Notes: a model not told the origin generated them from the letters alone. DNA of 64,000 nucleotides from Chrysomallon squamiferum (GCA_012295275.1 CM022679.1:1943616-2007615); one strand, 5' to 3'. Shown: positions 1 through 11,237, counted from the first letter of the stretch. Numbers and translations: made by a program.

Positions 1-1081
1 TAGTGGAATCTTATTATAAAAAACCAGGTTATAATGTGTAAGAAATAAGATACCTTTTGACTCCATATTTACAAAACTGTAACATTTCTTTACTAGCTGG
101 CTTGAACAGCTCCATCGAATTGTTCGTGACGTTTCGTTGATTCTCGGTGATTTTACGCGGGAATTTTCGGCCAGCAGATTCGGGTCTTCCGCACTGAAAG
201 ATCTTGTATATAATTCTATTTCCGAAACTGTCATACAATTTTCAGATTATTTCCTGCTGGGTCCCACAGGTTTATGTGACACAGAATGTATAAATGTAAA
301 CAATAACAAAATAGTGCTGAAAATGTGCAGACAGGGGTAATGACCCATTAAAAATAATATTAAATTACTGTTGTTGCATTAAGTGTTAGACATTACTCTA
401 CAGTTTAAATGCGAAATTGTCTGTGTATTAGCTGACGATTTCTAACGTTTCTGTAACAAAGATCAATTCACAATTTCTCTTACCAATAATCCAGGTGTGT
501 GGATAGCTTTCCGACTTCTTGTCAGTTTTTCATACGACAGAAAAAGAAGACAGATATTACATACTATCTTTCTAATATTTACATTAGCATCTAAAGGACA
601 CATTTTTTTATTTGAATTTACAAACGACGTCTTTAAAATTACAATCTCGGCTACATATCACCTCAATTTTAATAGGTATGCTCGTATATATATATATGTA
701 TTAAATACTCAGCGAAACGTATTGCTTTTTCACTGAAACTATAATGATCTCGTTAGTGCTGCATATAACACATTTCAGAGTTACTTCCCTTTCTCAGGTG
801 TCCAGGCAAAGGAATGATCAGATTTTTATTTATGAAGTGATTTTTATTTATTTATAAACATGAAATGAGTACACAGTTGTTTTTGTTTTTTTACATGACT
901 CTCTTTCAAAAATTTGTTTCTGACTCTGAATCAAAGTACAGCTGAGGTAGTGTACTAAATCTATCTCATACTGCTAAGTATTACTTTGCTGCAGTTACTT
1001 CCCTTTACCCAAGTTAATAATCATCAATGACACTGAAACATCAAGGAAACAACAAGTAGATGAAGAAAGCCGAGACCTCAG
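1..1081. other. No gene recognised; CpG-dense patch near 100-215
   Basis: No exon of a known family was recognised here. Roughly 100-215 is richer in G+C and CpG than the surrounding AT-rich DNA and is open in one frame on each strand (about 67-69 codons), which could mark an exon or a promoter of a gene lying to the left. Neither translation resembles a family I know. The rest is AT-rich sequence without visible structure. Confidence 0.35.
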
Positions 1082-1107
1082 TTGTTTTTGTTTTTTGAGG
1101 GGGATGG

Positions 1108-1109
1108 TC

Positions 1110-1169
<60 letters not shown>

Positions 1170-1210
1170 CATCATCATCATTATTATTCACACCAATATA
1201 TCGTGTTTAC

Positions 1211-1257
<47 letters not shown>

Positions 1258-1277
1258 CACCAATATATCGTGTTTAC

Positions 1278-1322
<45 letters not shown>
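1108..1322. repeat. Compound (TTA)n microsatellite with duplicated spacer
   Basis: Three blocks of pure TTA triplets are separated by two copies of the same ~27 bp spacer that contains the words CACACCAATATATCG and TGTTTACTT. The repeat and spacer have therefore been duplicated together. Leucine, tyrosine or isoleucine runs predicted in three frames are artefacts of the triplet. Confidence 0.95.
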
Positions 1323-1417
1323 TGATTGTTATCCGACGCTTGAATGGCTAGATCCAGACTCAGTAAGTGCTTTATTTATTTCAAGCAGAAAAAATACGAG
1401 GAAAACTTCGTGAATGC

Positions 1418-1963
1418 AGGGGAGACCGGGGCAGGCTGGGGCACGTTTCTCATTTTAATATCTGATTCAGATACAAAGCTTGTTAAATATATTATAAACA
1501 AAATAAATACACTCAGATAAATTCTGAACCAGAATGTACAGACAAAGCTAGAGCTGGGCCTGTAATAATAAGACTTTTTGACCCGTTGCCTTTTGTTAAC
1601 GGCACGTCTTAGAGTCTCTATCGGAACACGAAAAGCTGTTTCTCGCAGCAATGTTCCCAGACAATCAATTAATTAATCAATCAATATATCTTTTAATGTC
1701 CAGTTGACTATTTCATTGGTATCAGGAATTAAATTACTAAAGATGTACAAGAAAATTAATTTATAATAACACACACATTTAGGGAGTGGCCGAACCTACC
1801 CGGCACGACCTTGCACCAGCTTGAAAACTCGCGTGTGTCAAATAGCACTGGGATGTCAGCTGCAGATCTGGCTTATCTAAAACAATAAGTGGACAAAAAA
1901 CGGAAAGAAATTAATTTCTGTATTGTTAATTGTCAGGTGGCCTACCCTGCCCTGGTCTTCCCT
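1418..1963. mobile_element. Decayed DNA transposon remnant with imperfect terminal inverted repeats (pogo/Tc1-like?)
   Basis: The 27 bp at 1418-1444 and the reverse complement of 1937-1963 agree at 22 of 27 positions (both start AGGG, contain AGACC and GGGCAGG, and end CAC), giving an element of about 546 bp. On the minus strand, about 1580-1651 encodes a short stretch containing FRVPIETLRRAVNKR, which resembles the helix-turn-helix found at the N terminus of pogo/jerky-type transposases. The frame ends inside the left inverted repeat, so most of the transposase is missing. No clean TA target duplication is visible. It is a non-autonomous, internally deleted copy if the call is right. The family assignment is inference; the inverted ends are visible. 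Confidence 0.5.
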
Positions 1964-2247
1964 ATACGATATAATATCACAGAAAGAGAAGGAACAATCT
2001 AAATAATCTCGTTAAAAAAGATTTCAGAGTCATTTTTATCATCAGTTTAGTGTTACTCAAATATAATTACTTGGGAGTATAAATGTTCTAATATCTAGAT
2101 GTTTTGTTCGTATCACTTTAATTAACGAAAACCTCATGGTTGGAAATAACGACAAGAAACGGAGAGAAAAAATATATATATTTCTGTATATTAATATAGT
2201 CTTTCAGCGTAAAGATGTACATAACTCACGAGAAGATATTAGGTTTT

Positions 2248-3384
2248 CTAACGAAACATAATCAACGGAGCCATGAATGCAGCAAAGAGAAAGAGCGCGA
2301 AACAAATGCGATTTCCGTTAAAAGCGAACGTTTTTTCACTGGTGGTAGACTCGTCTACAAACCAGCTGATTATCCCGCGGACGTAAAGTCTACCGCCAAA
2401 GTCTCTGAATTGCTTGGAGTTGAAATTCAACAGCGCTATCATCGCTACGTTTGCTAAAGCACAGTTCGCGAGAATGAGAGAAAGATAGAGTTCAAAGTTG
2501 GTGATGTCTGTCGATGTTCGTGGAATGAATTTGACAATAAAGTTAAAGAACATGCTGTAGGACACTAGAATGTTTATCAGGTATCCCATCTGCTCTCCAG
2601 GGGTAGGGGGAAATAGAAATGCCACTGGTGTCACGAACGAAAGTAAAAAGAGAGGAATTAACGTACTGGTAATGTAGAACAGGTTTTTACGCAGTAGAGT
2701 CAGCTGAATTTCTGCAATTTCAATTTTGTGATCCAAACCTAAATGAATCACATGGTTATTTAAATCCTTTAGAATCCATTCGCTGGCTATGTCGAAAAAA
2801 TCGTTAAGACTAAAATCCGTTTTCATGAAGTGAAACTGGTAGCGCGCACCGTGCATTCCGGTAATTGAAAGTTTGCAGTGTTGGGTGTCGAACGGGAAAC
2901 GGCTGGTATCAAGTCTGCAAGCAGTTTTGGAGATTCCGTGTATTTCGTACATCACCAGACCAGAAGACGATACAACAAAAGGAATATCAGATTCCATTTT
3001 TTGACTTTCAATTGAATTGAGAAGCAAAAGGGTTGGTTTCCATAAAGCTTTCGCAGACATTTGAATTTCTCTGATGTCTCCGTACTCAGCTGGATCCCAC
3101 ACGAGTCGAGGATCTAACCAGAGAAACGTATAAAACGTTTCAAAATAAAATGTCTGTCCAAAATGGCCGATGTCAATGACTGCTACGGGAGTGAGATGTA
3201 CGAAGACTGTATCATTACTTTCTTTGAGAATCGCTGGAGTATGGCGGGAATATCCAGTCAACAGATCTTTTGTAAGCTGTTGGTATTCTAGACTTTGTGT
3301 GATGGCGTCTGAAGACGCTGTTGCAGTAGATATTATGAGCACAACACCAAGAAGAAAACACGTTACACAAAGGTTTTCAGTCAT
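2248..3384 (-). CDS. Cys-loop ligand-gated ion channel subunit, nicotinic-receptor-like, single exon
   Basis: The 378-residue intronless frame has the full layout of a pentameric Cys-loop channel subunit. There is a signal peptide (about 1-23), an extracellular ligand-binding domain with the WxP element (LWKP near 115) and the diagnostic Cys-loop C156-x13-C170 containing FPFD. Four membrane spans follow (M1 about 235-260, M2 265-288, M3 297-319, M4 357-377), with a short M3-M4 loop of under 40 residues. Glu at -1' of M2 (in PGEQ) suggests cation selectivity, but 9' is Val instead of the usual Leu and 20' is Lys. The loop B tryptophan and the vicinal Cys pair of loop C, both typical of acetylcholine-binding alpha subunits, are absent, so acetylcholine is unlikely to be the ligand by the classical site. 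One N-glycosylation sequon (NDT, 57-59) is present. It is a close relative of the divergent neighbour on the other strand. Confidence 0.9.
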   Translation of the reverse strand: MTENLCVTCFLLGVVLIISTATASSDAITQSLEYQQLTKDLLTGYSRHTPAILKESNDTVFVHLTPVAVIDIGHFGQTFYFETFYTFLWLDPRLVWDPAEYGDIREIQMSAKALWKPTLLLLNSIESQKMESDIPFVVSSSGLVMYEIHGISKTACRLDTSRFPFDTQHCKLSITGMHGARYQFHFMKTDFSLNDFFDIASEWILKDLNNHVIHLGLDHKIEIAEIQLTLLRKNLFYITSTLIPLFLLSFVTPVAFLFPPTPGEQMGYLINILVSYSMFFNFIVKFIPRTSTDITNFELYLSLILANCALANVAMIALLNFNSKQFRDFGGRLYVRGIISWFVDESTTSEKTFAFNGNRICFALFLFAAFMAPLIMFR

Positions 3385-3998
3385 TGTTAATTTAAGAAAT
3401 AATAATTAATTTCAAAACGACCGATGACTTATAACCAGACTATGTGATACAAACTGTAGTGACAGGCTTGCTGCAGCTACTCTTCAGCTGACGCTTCGAG
3501 ACGAAACAGTTTCTGAAACTTTAGCTGACCTTGTTTGTAAATCGAGCAATCATAAAATATGACAACATGATTATATGGTTATTTACATGAAAGGAATCAT
3601 TTAACAAATTAATAAACGTAAAAACTTTATTGACTGTCAGTGACTTTATACACACATGGTATAAACTTGTGCAGCAAGTTCTTCTATTAGATTATTATCA
3701 CACTGGATAAAGCCGCGATTGTATGTTTATAGAAAACTAATTTTCGAACAATTTATCAAAACAATATATACAATAAACGCAAACATTTTATAGCCTTTTT
3801 AGGAACCTTTTAAACAGAAATCAATTTTTATCGTTATACAGAATCTACAACCGTTATAACAAATAGAAACAGTTGTTGTTTATTTCACTTAAAAACATAC
3901 TCAGACTGCTGGAGCTTTGCAAGATACACACTGATCGCGTGCTTCTCTGTAGTACACAGATAAAAAAAAATTATAATTTAAAAAATATATATATCACA
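3385..3998. promoter_or_regulatory. Shared divergent promoter region of the two Cys-loop channel genes
   Basis: About 600 bp separate the start codon of the minus-strand channel (3384) from the likely start of the plus-strand one (3999). A TATA-like word (TTATAAG, minus strand, about 3428-3435) lies some 45 bp ahead of the minus-strand ATG. The right half is very AT-rich with no distinct element. Head-to-head placement of paralogues suggests an inverted duplication and possibly shared control; that part is inference. Confidence 0.45.
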
Positions 3999-6900
3999 AT
4001 GTTAAGAATTTTAAAATATTCTTTCATTTTCTTTCTGGTTTTCCGACGATCGTGTGTTCGAAACAAAAACAAGAATCAAGCATAATTACCGTTAGGAAAG
4101 ACCACTTTCAATCGGAAACAGAGCCAGATTCGGAGATTAGTAGACTAAGACAGTCCAGTAATCCAGAGACGGAACTTTACAAAGGAGAAAAAACGTCAAG
4201 AAACATATTTGTGACAGAAGCATTTAGTGATAATTTTAAATTTCTGAGTAATGGAGCTAAAGCCAGAGCAAAGAAAAGCATATTACAGGATGACAAAACA
4301 GCTGATAAATCTACAACGTATGCAAAAGTCACAAGCGAAGGAGTATTAAAAGGTACTGATACCACAACGAAAACAGCTACAAATATATTTCAAACCACAA
4401 TTTCACTAGTTTCAGGGTCTACACAAACTGTAGCAAGAAATACATTTGGAATGGAAAAAGCAGGAAAACCTCAGCCCGCAAATCATATAGTAACTGACAG
4501 TCCTGCTTCAGGCGAAATTATTTCAGAAACCAAAAATACACAGGTATCTGTCAATCAGACTGATTTGGAATCAACTTCCACGATGATTCCAAAAACCTCT
4601 AATTCTGAAACCACCAGTCAAGCTAATAAAGAAATCAACAGTCAAATTGACAAAGAAACCAGCAATCAAGCTAATAAAGAAATCAACAGTCAAACTGACA
4701 AAGAAACCAGCAGTCAAACTAATGCAGAAATCAACAGTCAAACTGACAAAGAAACAAGCAGTCAAGCTAATGCAGAAATCAACAGTCAAACTAACCAAGA
4801 AACCAGTAGTCAAACTAACAAAGAAACCAGCAGTCAAACTGACAAAGAAACCAGCAGTCAAACTAACGCAGAAATCAACAGTCAAACTAACAAAGAAACC
4901 AGCAGTCGAGCTAATGCAGAAATCAACAGTCAAACTAACAAAGAAACCAGCAATCAAGCTAATACAGAAATCAACAGTCAAACTGACAAAGAAACCAGCA
5001 ATCAAGCTAATACAGAAATCAACAGTCAAACTAACAAAGAAACCAGCAGTCAAGCTAATACAGAAATCAACAGTCAAACTGACAAAGAAACCAGCAGTCA
5101 AGCTAATAAAGAAATCAACAGTCAAACTGACAAAGAAACCAGCAGTCAAGCTAATACAGAAATCAACAGTCAAACTGACAAAGAAACAAGCAGTCAAGCT
5201 AATGCAGAAATCAACAGTAAAACTGACAAAGAAACCACCAATCAAACTAATGCAGAAATCAACAGTCAAACTAACCAAGAAACAAGCAGTCAAGCTAATG
5301 CGGAAATCAACAGTCAAACTGACAAAGAAACCAGCAGTCAAGCTAATGCAGAAATCAACAGTCAAACTAACAAAGAAACAAGCAGTCGAGCTAATGCAGA
5401 AATCAACAGTCAAACTAACAAAGAAACAAGCAGTCGAGCTAATGCGGAAATCAACAGTCAAACTAACAAAGAAACAAGCAGTCAAGCTAATGCAGAAATC
5501 AACAGTCAAACTAACAAAGAAACAAGCAGTCAAGCTAATGCAGAAATCAACAGTCAAACTAACAAAGAAACAAGCAGTCAAACTAATGCAGAAATCAACA
5601 GTCAAACTAACAAAGAAATCAAGCAGTCAAACTAATGCACAAATCAAACAGTCAAACTAACAAAGCAAGCAGTCAAACTAATGCAGAAATCAACAGTCAA
5701 ACTAACAAAGAAACAAGCAGTCAAACTAATGCAGAAATCAACAGTCAAACTAACAAAGAAACAAGCAGTCAAGCTAATGCAGAAATCAACAGTCATGCTG
5801 ACAAAGAAACCACCAATCAAACTAATGCAGAAATCAACAGTCAAACTGACAAAGAAACAAGCAGTCAAGCTAATGCAGAAATCAACAGTCAAACTGACAA
5901 AGAAACCACCAATCAAACTAATGCAGAAATCAACAGTCAAACTGACAAAGAAACAAGCAGTCAAACTAATGCAGAAATCAACAGTCAAACTGACAAAGAA
6001 ACCAGCAGTCAAGCTAATGCAGAAATCAACAGTCAAACTGACAAAGAAACAAGCAGTCAAGCTAATGCAGAAATCAACAGTCAAACTGACAAGGAAACCA
6101 GCAGTCAAACTAACGCAGAAATCAACAGTCAAATTGACAAAGAAACCAGCAGTCAAGCTAATGCAGAAATCAACAGTCAAACTAACCAAGAAACAAGCAG
6201 TCAAGCTAATGCAGAAATCAACAGTCAAACTGACAAAGAAACAAGCAGTCAAGCTAATGCAGAAATCAACAGTCAAACTGACAAAGAAACCACCAATCAA
6301 ACTAATGCAGAAATCAACAGTCAAACTAACAAAGAAACAAGCAGTCAAACTAATGCAGAAATCAACAGTCAAACTGACAAGGAAACCAGCAGTCAAACTA
6401 ATGCAGAAATCAACAGTCAAACTGACAAAGAAACAACCATTCAAACTAATGCAGAAATCAACAGTCAAACTGACAAGGAAACCAGCAGTCAAACTAATGC
6501 AGAAATCAACAGTCAAACTGACAAAGAAACAACCATTCAAACTAATGCAGAAATCAACAGTCAAACTGACAAAGAAACCACCAATCAAACTAATGCAGAA
6601 ATCAACAGTCAAACTGACAAAGAAACAAGCAGTCAAACTAATGCAGAAATCAACAGTCAAACTGACAAAGAAACAAGCAGTCAAACTAATGCAGAAATCA
6701 ACAGTCAAACTGACAAGGAAACCAGCAGTCAAACTAACGCAGAAATCAACAGTCAAACTAACAAAGAAACAAGCAGTCAAACTAATGCAGAAATCAACAG
6801 TCAAACTGACAAAGAAACAAGCAGTCAAACTAACGCAGAAATCAACAGTCAAACTGACAAAGAAACAAGCAGTCAAACTAATGCAGAAATCAACGGTCAA

Positions 6901-8712
6901 ACTGACAAAGAAACAAGCAGTCAAACTAATGCAGAAATCAACAGTCAAACTAACAAAGAAACAAGCAGTCAAACTAATGCAGAAATCAACAATCAAACTG
7001 ACAAGGAAACAACCAGTCAAGCTAATGCAGAAATCATCGATCAGAATAAACCAAGTTTATCAAAAAATGAATCTTTTTTATCAACTTCTGAAACACCGTC
7101 ATCAACAACTGCTAAAACGTTATCAGCAACGACATTATCTGAAGAGGTATCCAAAATTTCAGAAGTTGCCGACCCAAATGACAAAGAAACTACAAATCAA
7201 ACAACAATAAACTGTTTTAATGCCACTGGAAGTATTAAATCTTTTACAGGCAATAATGTTATAACTGAAGACGCAACCAGCGGCGTTACGAACACCACTG
7301 AAGATCTCACCCAGACCGCATCGGTGACAAATTTGAAAACACCAACTGTTCCAGCAACCAGTACAAATAACGATGGTGCCACCATGGAAACCACTTCAGT
7401 TACTTTAAACGACCCTACATTAGAAACTCTAGCCGCAGTCTCAGGCGACATTCATCTTTCTTCTCCAGGTGTAGAAACAACTATTCCCGGTAAATTATCT
7501 TCTTCGAGTAAAATAACAACTTCGGCCGCAGCAGAATCTATCACATCAACATCAACAACTTTGACTGTTGATGAATATACGACGCCAACCGAGGTCTCAA
7601 CTGAGAATCATAAAGCTAGCAGATTATTCAGAATTAATCGGCTTAAGAAAATAAAACATATATTAGCATACAATAAACTTGTCAAATATTTAATGAAGAA
7701 TTACAATGTAATCGTCCCTTCCTTTTGTCGACTGTTTGGGAACAACACCATCGTCGTATCAGTACTACCAGTGGCGGTTCTAGGGATTAACGAGGTGGAA
7801 CAAATTTTATTGTTTCAGGGAATGTTTCGATTCAAATGGTTCGACAAACGATTGTCGTGGAATCCTGATGACTATGGCGGCCTTGAAACGATTGAGATTG
7901 ACTCGAGTTTAATCTGGAAACCGAAGATCCTCATCATTAACTCGGCTGAGGGCGAATCCCTGAAAAGCAACATTCCTTTGCTGCTGCACCACACTGGTTA
8001 CGTGACTGAAGAGAAGCATGGGATATCAAAAACAACGTGCGAGGTAAACACGTCCCGCTATCCGTTTGACGCTCAGAGGTGCAAGCTGTCGTTCGGTGGT
8101 ATTCAGGGCATGAAGTACAACTTTGTCCTGGACGATCCAGACCATTCACTGGGACGTCATTTTTTAATAAACAGCGAATGGAATTTCAAACAAATAGACG
8201 GTCGTGTATCCGAAATCTATTTCACGTCCTCGGGTTTTTCAGACGTTGCTGAATACACTGTGCACGTTGAACGGAAGAGTCCATTTTACGTCGTGAGCAA
8301 CATTTTTCCCATATTTCTACTCTCCTTAATGACGTCTTTTGTTTTTCTTTTCCCGCCAGTGTCTGATGAAAAAGTGGGCTATTTGATTTCCATTTTTGTT
8401 TCGTATGCAATATTCTTGAACTTTATAACTGAATCCATGCCACGAACGTCGACTTCTGTTTCCAATATGGAAACTTACCTTCTGCTCGTTCTCATACATT
8501 GTGCTTCAGCTGTTGTCGTAGCAGCATTCACCGAAGGGTGGAGATCGGAGAGTCGCGTCTGTGCAGTTGATTATTTTAAGTCAGCGGAGCAAAAAGAAAA
8601 GGCAGAATTTAAAAAGAAAGAAAATGCCTTGAAACAACGCCGCGTGGATTATATCTACTTTACACTGTATCTGACAGCATCTTGCTTCTTCCTCTTTTGT
8701 TTTTATTTGTAA
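3999..8712 (+). CDS. Cys-loop channel subunit with giant repetitive N-terminal stalk (frame broken)
   Basis: The C-terminal ~340 residues (about 7690-8709) form a nicotinic-receptor-like channel. Visible parts are LSWNPDDYGG, LIWKP, the Cys-loop with cysteines encoded at 8038 and 8080 (14 codons apart, enclosing YPFD), M1 (FYVVSNIFPIFLLSLM), M2 (VGYLISIFVSYAIFLNF), M3, and a final M4 ending at the stop. M2 has Glu at -1' and 20' and Val at 9'. Loop B Trp and the loop C Cys pair are missing, as in the neighbour at 2248. Ahead of it lie a unique Ser/Thr-rich part, about fifty 16-residue repeats (4615-7035) and a second Thr/Ser-rich linker. The frame from 4052 has no ATG before the repeats. ATG 3999 begins a signal-peptide-like MLRILKYSFIFFLVF in another frame that would join after one base is gained near 4039-4042. 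A further net +2 shift lies at 5618-5660. Intact length would be about 1,570 residues. It is either a pseudogene in the making or an assembly with indel errors; the channel domain itself is undamaged. Confidence 0.75.
4615..7035 (+). repeat. Coding 48-bp minisatellite (about 50 units of 16 residues)
   Basis: The unit encodes variants of AEINSQTDKETSSQTN, itself two related 8-residue halves; a few extra 24-bp half units occur (about 4800-4860). Because 48 is a multiple of three, unit gain and loss keeps the frame, and the unit lacks stops in a second plus frame and in a minus frame, giving long shadow frames there. The peptide is hydrophilic and rich in Ser, Thr, Asn, Gln, Lys and Glu, as expected of an extended, O-glycosylated stalk. 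N-glycosylation sequons (NQT) appear only in the variant TTNQTN units. Sites with Thr/Ala and Asn/Asp alternatives are mixed along the array, suggesting continuing exchange between units. Confidence 0.95.
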
Positions 8713-8771
8713 AATAAGGCAGAATTTTAATCCCGATTCGAAATTGTAAATGATTAGAAAATGAAAACATT

Positions 8772-8777
8772 AATAAA
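8772..8777 (+). terminator. Polyadenylation signal AATAAA of the stalked channel gene
   Basis: AATAAA lies 60 bases after the stop codon at 8712, a usual place for the poly(A) signal, and is followed by a (CT)n run. Confidence 0.5.
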
Positions 8778-8806
8778 AGTGCAGTGAAGTTTACAATTAT
8801 GTTTTT

Positions 8807-8808
<2 letters not shown>

Positions 8809-8859
<51 letters not shown>
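8809..8859. repeat. (CT)n microsatellite
   Basis: An uninterrupted CT dinucleotide run of about 50 bp directly after the 3' end of the stalked channel gene. Confidence 0.95.
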
Positions 8860-8862
<3 letters not shown>

Positions 8863-9616
8863 GCAAACGTTTATAAAATAACTGAAAAACACACACCATA
8901 ATCTTAACATTTGATAGAAATTACGGGAATCACACCGTTTATATGAACAGTGCATTCAGATATTTTTGCATGAAATTGTTTATAAACATTAACAATATGT
9001 ATATATATATATATATATATTAATTAATCTGTTGATCTGAAAATGATGTTAGAAAACGGGGTGAACTCTTTATTTGTATTTGGTTGCGATAAACGGCGAG
9101 AATAAACAACATCAGTTACTACATAAAAGTAAGAATGTGCGTACAAGAAAATAAAAGCTAAACATGAAATAGGAAAGAAATTTAAAGAAAAGGCAAAAAG
9201 ATGAAAAATGACAGCGAGTTTAACTATAATAATAACAATACGTCAGTACTTTGTTTTGTATGTTTTTATCCTCACAAATGTTTACAAAAAATCTCCAGAA
9301 CATGAATCTATCATGGCACACAACGCCATTTGTCAGTATCAAAATGCATTCATAAAAATAATAATGAACAAATTTAAGACTACAGTCTTATGAAAGTTAA
9401 TGTTAAAATGATCTATATGTATTTCAGATAGGCCCTATTTATGATTGTTGTTTTATATCTCATGATTCTTTACTAAAAATAAAGTATAGCAATATACAGT
9501 AATCTCATATCAGTATATGAAAGCAGATATTTTGTTTCTCTTCTTACGTCATTTCGTAAAGAGAAATATAAAACAATGATGAATGTAAAATACATGTATC
9601 AGGAAGGTTATGATAC

Positions 9617-9656
<40 letters not shown>

Positions 9657-10315
9657 TTAACTACTTTTATGTACCATCGCTAGACTGATACTTTATGGTT
9701 ATACATAATTAGGTGCACACATTAATTGTATGAAAGTAAAGTAATCACCTGGATGTATATAAAACCTTTTTAACCTACTTCTCAGTATCACCGCATACTT
9801 TAATAAAATAAATTTAATAAAATAAATAACTGAATAAAACTCTTTAATAAAATAAATAACTAAATAAAACTTGAAAGAATATATATTTAGGCTATTCGTT
9901 TATCACCAAAAGTGTATTTAAAAAGCGTTACGTTTGGTTTCCTCAAATCAAAATGAATTTACATTGTAGCACTGTCACATTTTGGTGCTATAAAGATCAT
10001 TCTTCCATTATATAGCATATATCGACAGCGGCTTCAGTACATTGTTTGATGTTTAATTATTTAGTTTTAGCTCTTCGCTGGACTTGTCAGTGTTGACTCA
10101 TTTTACATTATGCGCTTTTAGGGGCGTTTATAATTGTGTTATTATTCAGTTTATTGTCACGTACAGGAAGAAAACGGTTGCGTCCCAGAGTATTTAAAAA
10201 TAAAAATTAAATATGTTAGTATGTCTGGTTCTTGTTAATATTAACCAGTGATAAACATTAAACATCCAAGAATAAAAATATCTCAAGTTATTTTAACGGG
10301 AGATGGTGGATAATT
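8860..10315. other. Intergenic, no gene seen; simple repeats
   Basis: Convergent spacer between the stalked channel gene and TMEM26. It holds a (TA)n run near 9000-9020, an (AAT)n run near 9618-9657 and a short duplicated TTTAATAAAATAAATAACT word at 9800-9870. TTTATT at 10150-10155 reads AATAAA on the minus strand and may be the TMEM26 poly(A) signal. Confidence 0.6.
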
Positions 10316-11145
10316 TTAAAAATAAGTTATATTGTTAGTATTTCGGAAATCTTTGCTCATCTGCGGCTGAAATCCGCCAGCCTGAAAAATGTCTTCATTA
10401 CGATTTCTTTTCAGAGGTGGTGAAATTTTATCATCATTTTTCAGTGGTTCCACAGCCGTGTTTTCGTTAGCACTGTTACAACAAAACACAACAATAATGC
10501 GATTTATCAAAAAAATAATCACTAAAATGTTCTTCAAGGTGAAAAATATGATTGTGTACGTTATCAGGGTGTAGGTGATCATGCTGTACAGACGAATAGC
10601 CAAGAATGGTCCGTCTGCAACAAGAAAGATAAGACAAAGCGACCAGATGTCGGTCGTAAAAAATCCCTTTTTGGTTTGTTGAAATTTATTCCCCTCTTTT
10701 CGTGTTACCAGAACGAACGCGAACTGTAATAGACTTAACGTCCAAGCAGAAAGAATGACGAATGTCAGATTCCTGTCTTTTCTGATGGGAGCTTCGTCAA
10801 AAAGAGAAAACAACTCGAGATTATCCGAGGCGAGTCCCATGTAGGTGAAAAGAAGCTGAGAAAGATCGTCTTTGGTCATACACCCTCGCTGCATCAACCA
10901 TCGGCTGAGAATAACGAGAAATAGCAATGACTGCTCGATCAGGGCCACCCACACGCTAGCATTTAGTGTCAGTGGTATTGTTAACTGTTTTAAAAAAAAA
11001 AAATATATATTTTAATATATTACGATAATCAAACACGTTAAATAATAATAATAATAATATAAAAGAAAATAATTAAATAATATATATGTATATATATACA
11101 TACAGATAGATAGAAACAAAGGCAGACAAACATATATCACTATAG

Positions 11146-11237
<92 letters not shown>

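Noticed and set aside
1082-1351. Poly-Leu, poly-Tyr and poly-Ile proteins
   Set aside because: Translation of a pure TTA microsatellite in three frames.
4571-7020. Long minus-strand frames of 344 and 458 codons, rich in Cys, Phe and Leu
   Set aside because: They are the antisense of the 48-bp coding repeat; no start context, splice signals or family resemblance, and the opposite frame leads into a real channel domain.
4647-7210. Lys-rich plus-strand frames (QKSTVKLTKK pattern)
   Set aside because: A shadow frame of the same repeat; not joined to any recognisable domain, although mentioned as a finding because of the frame break.
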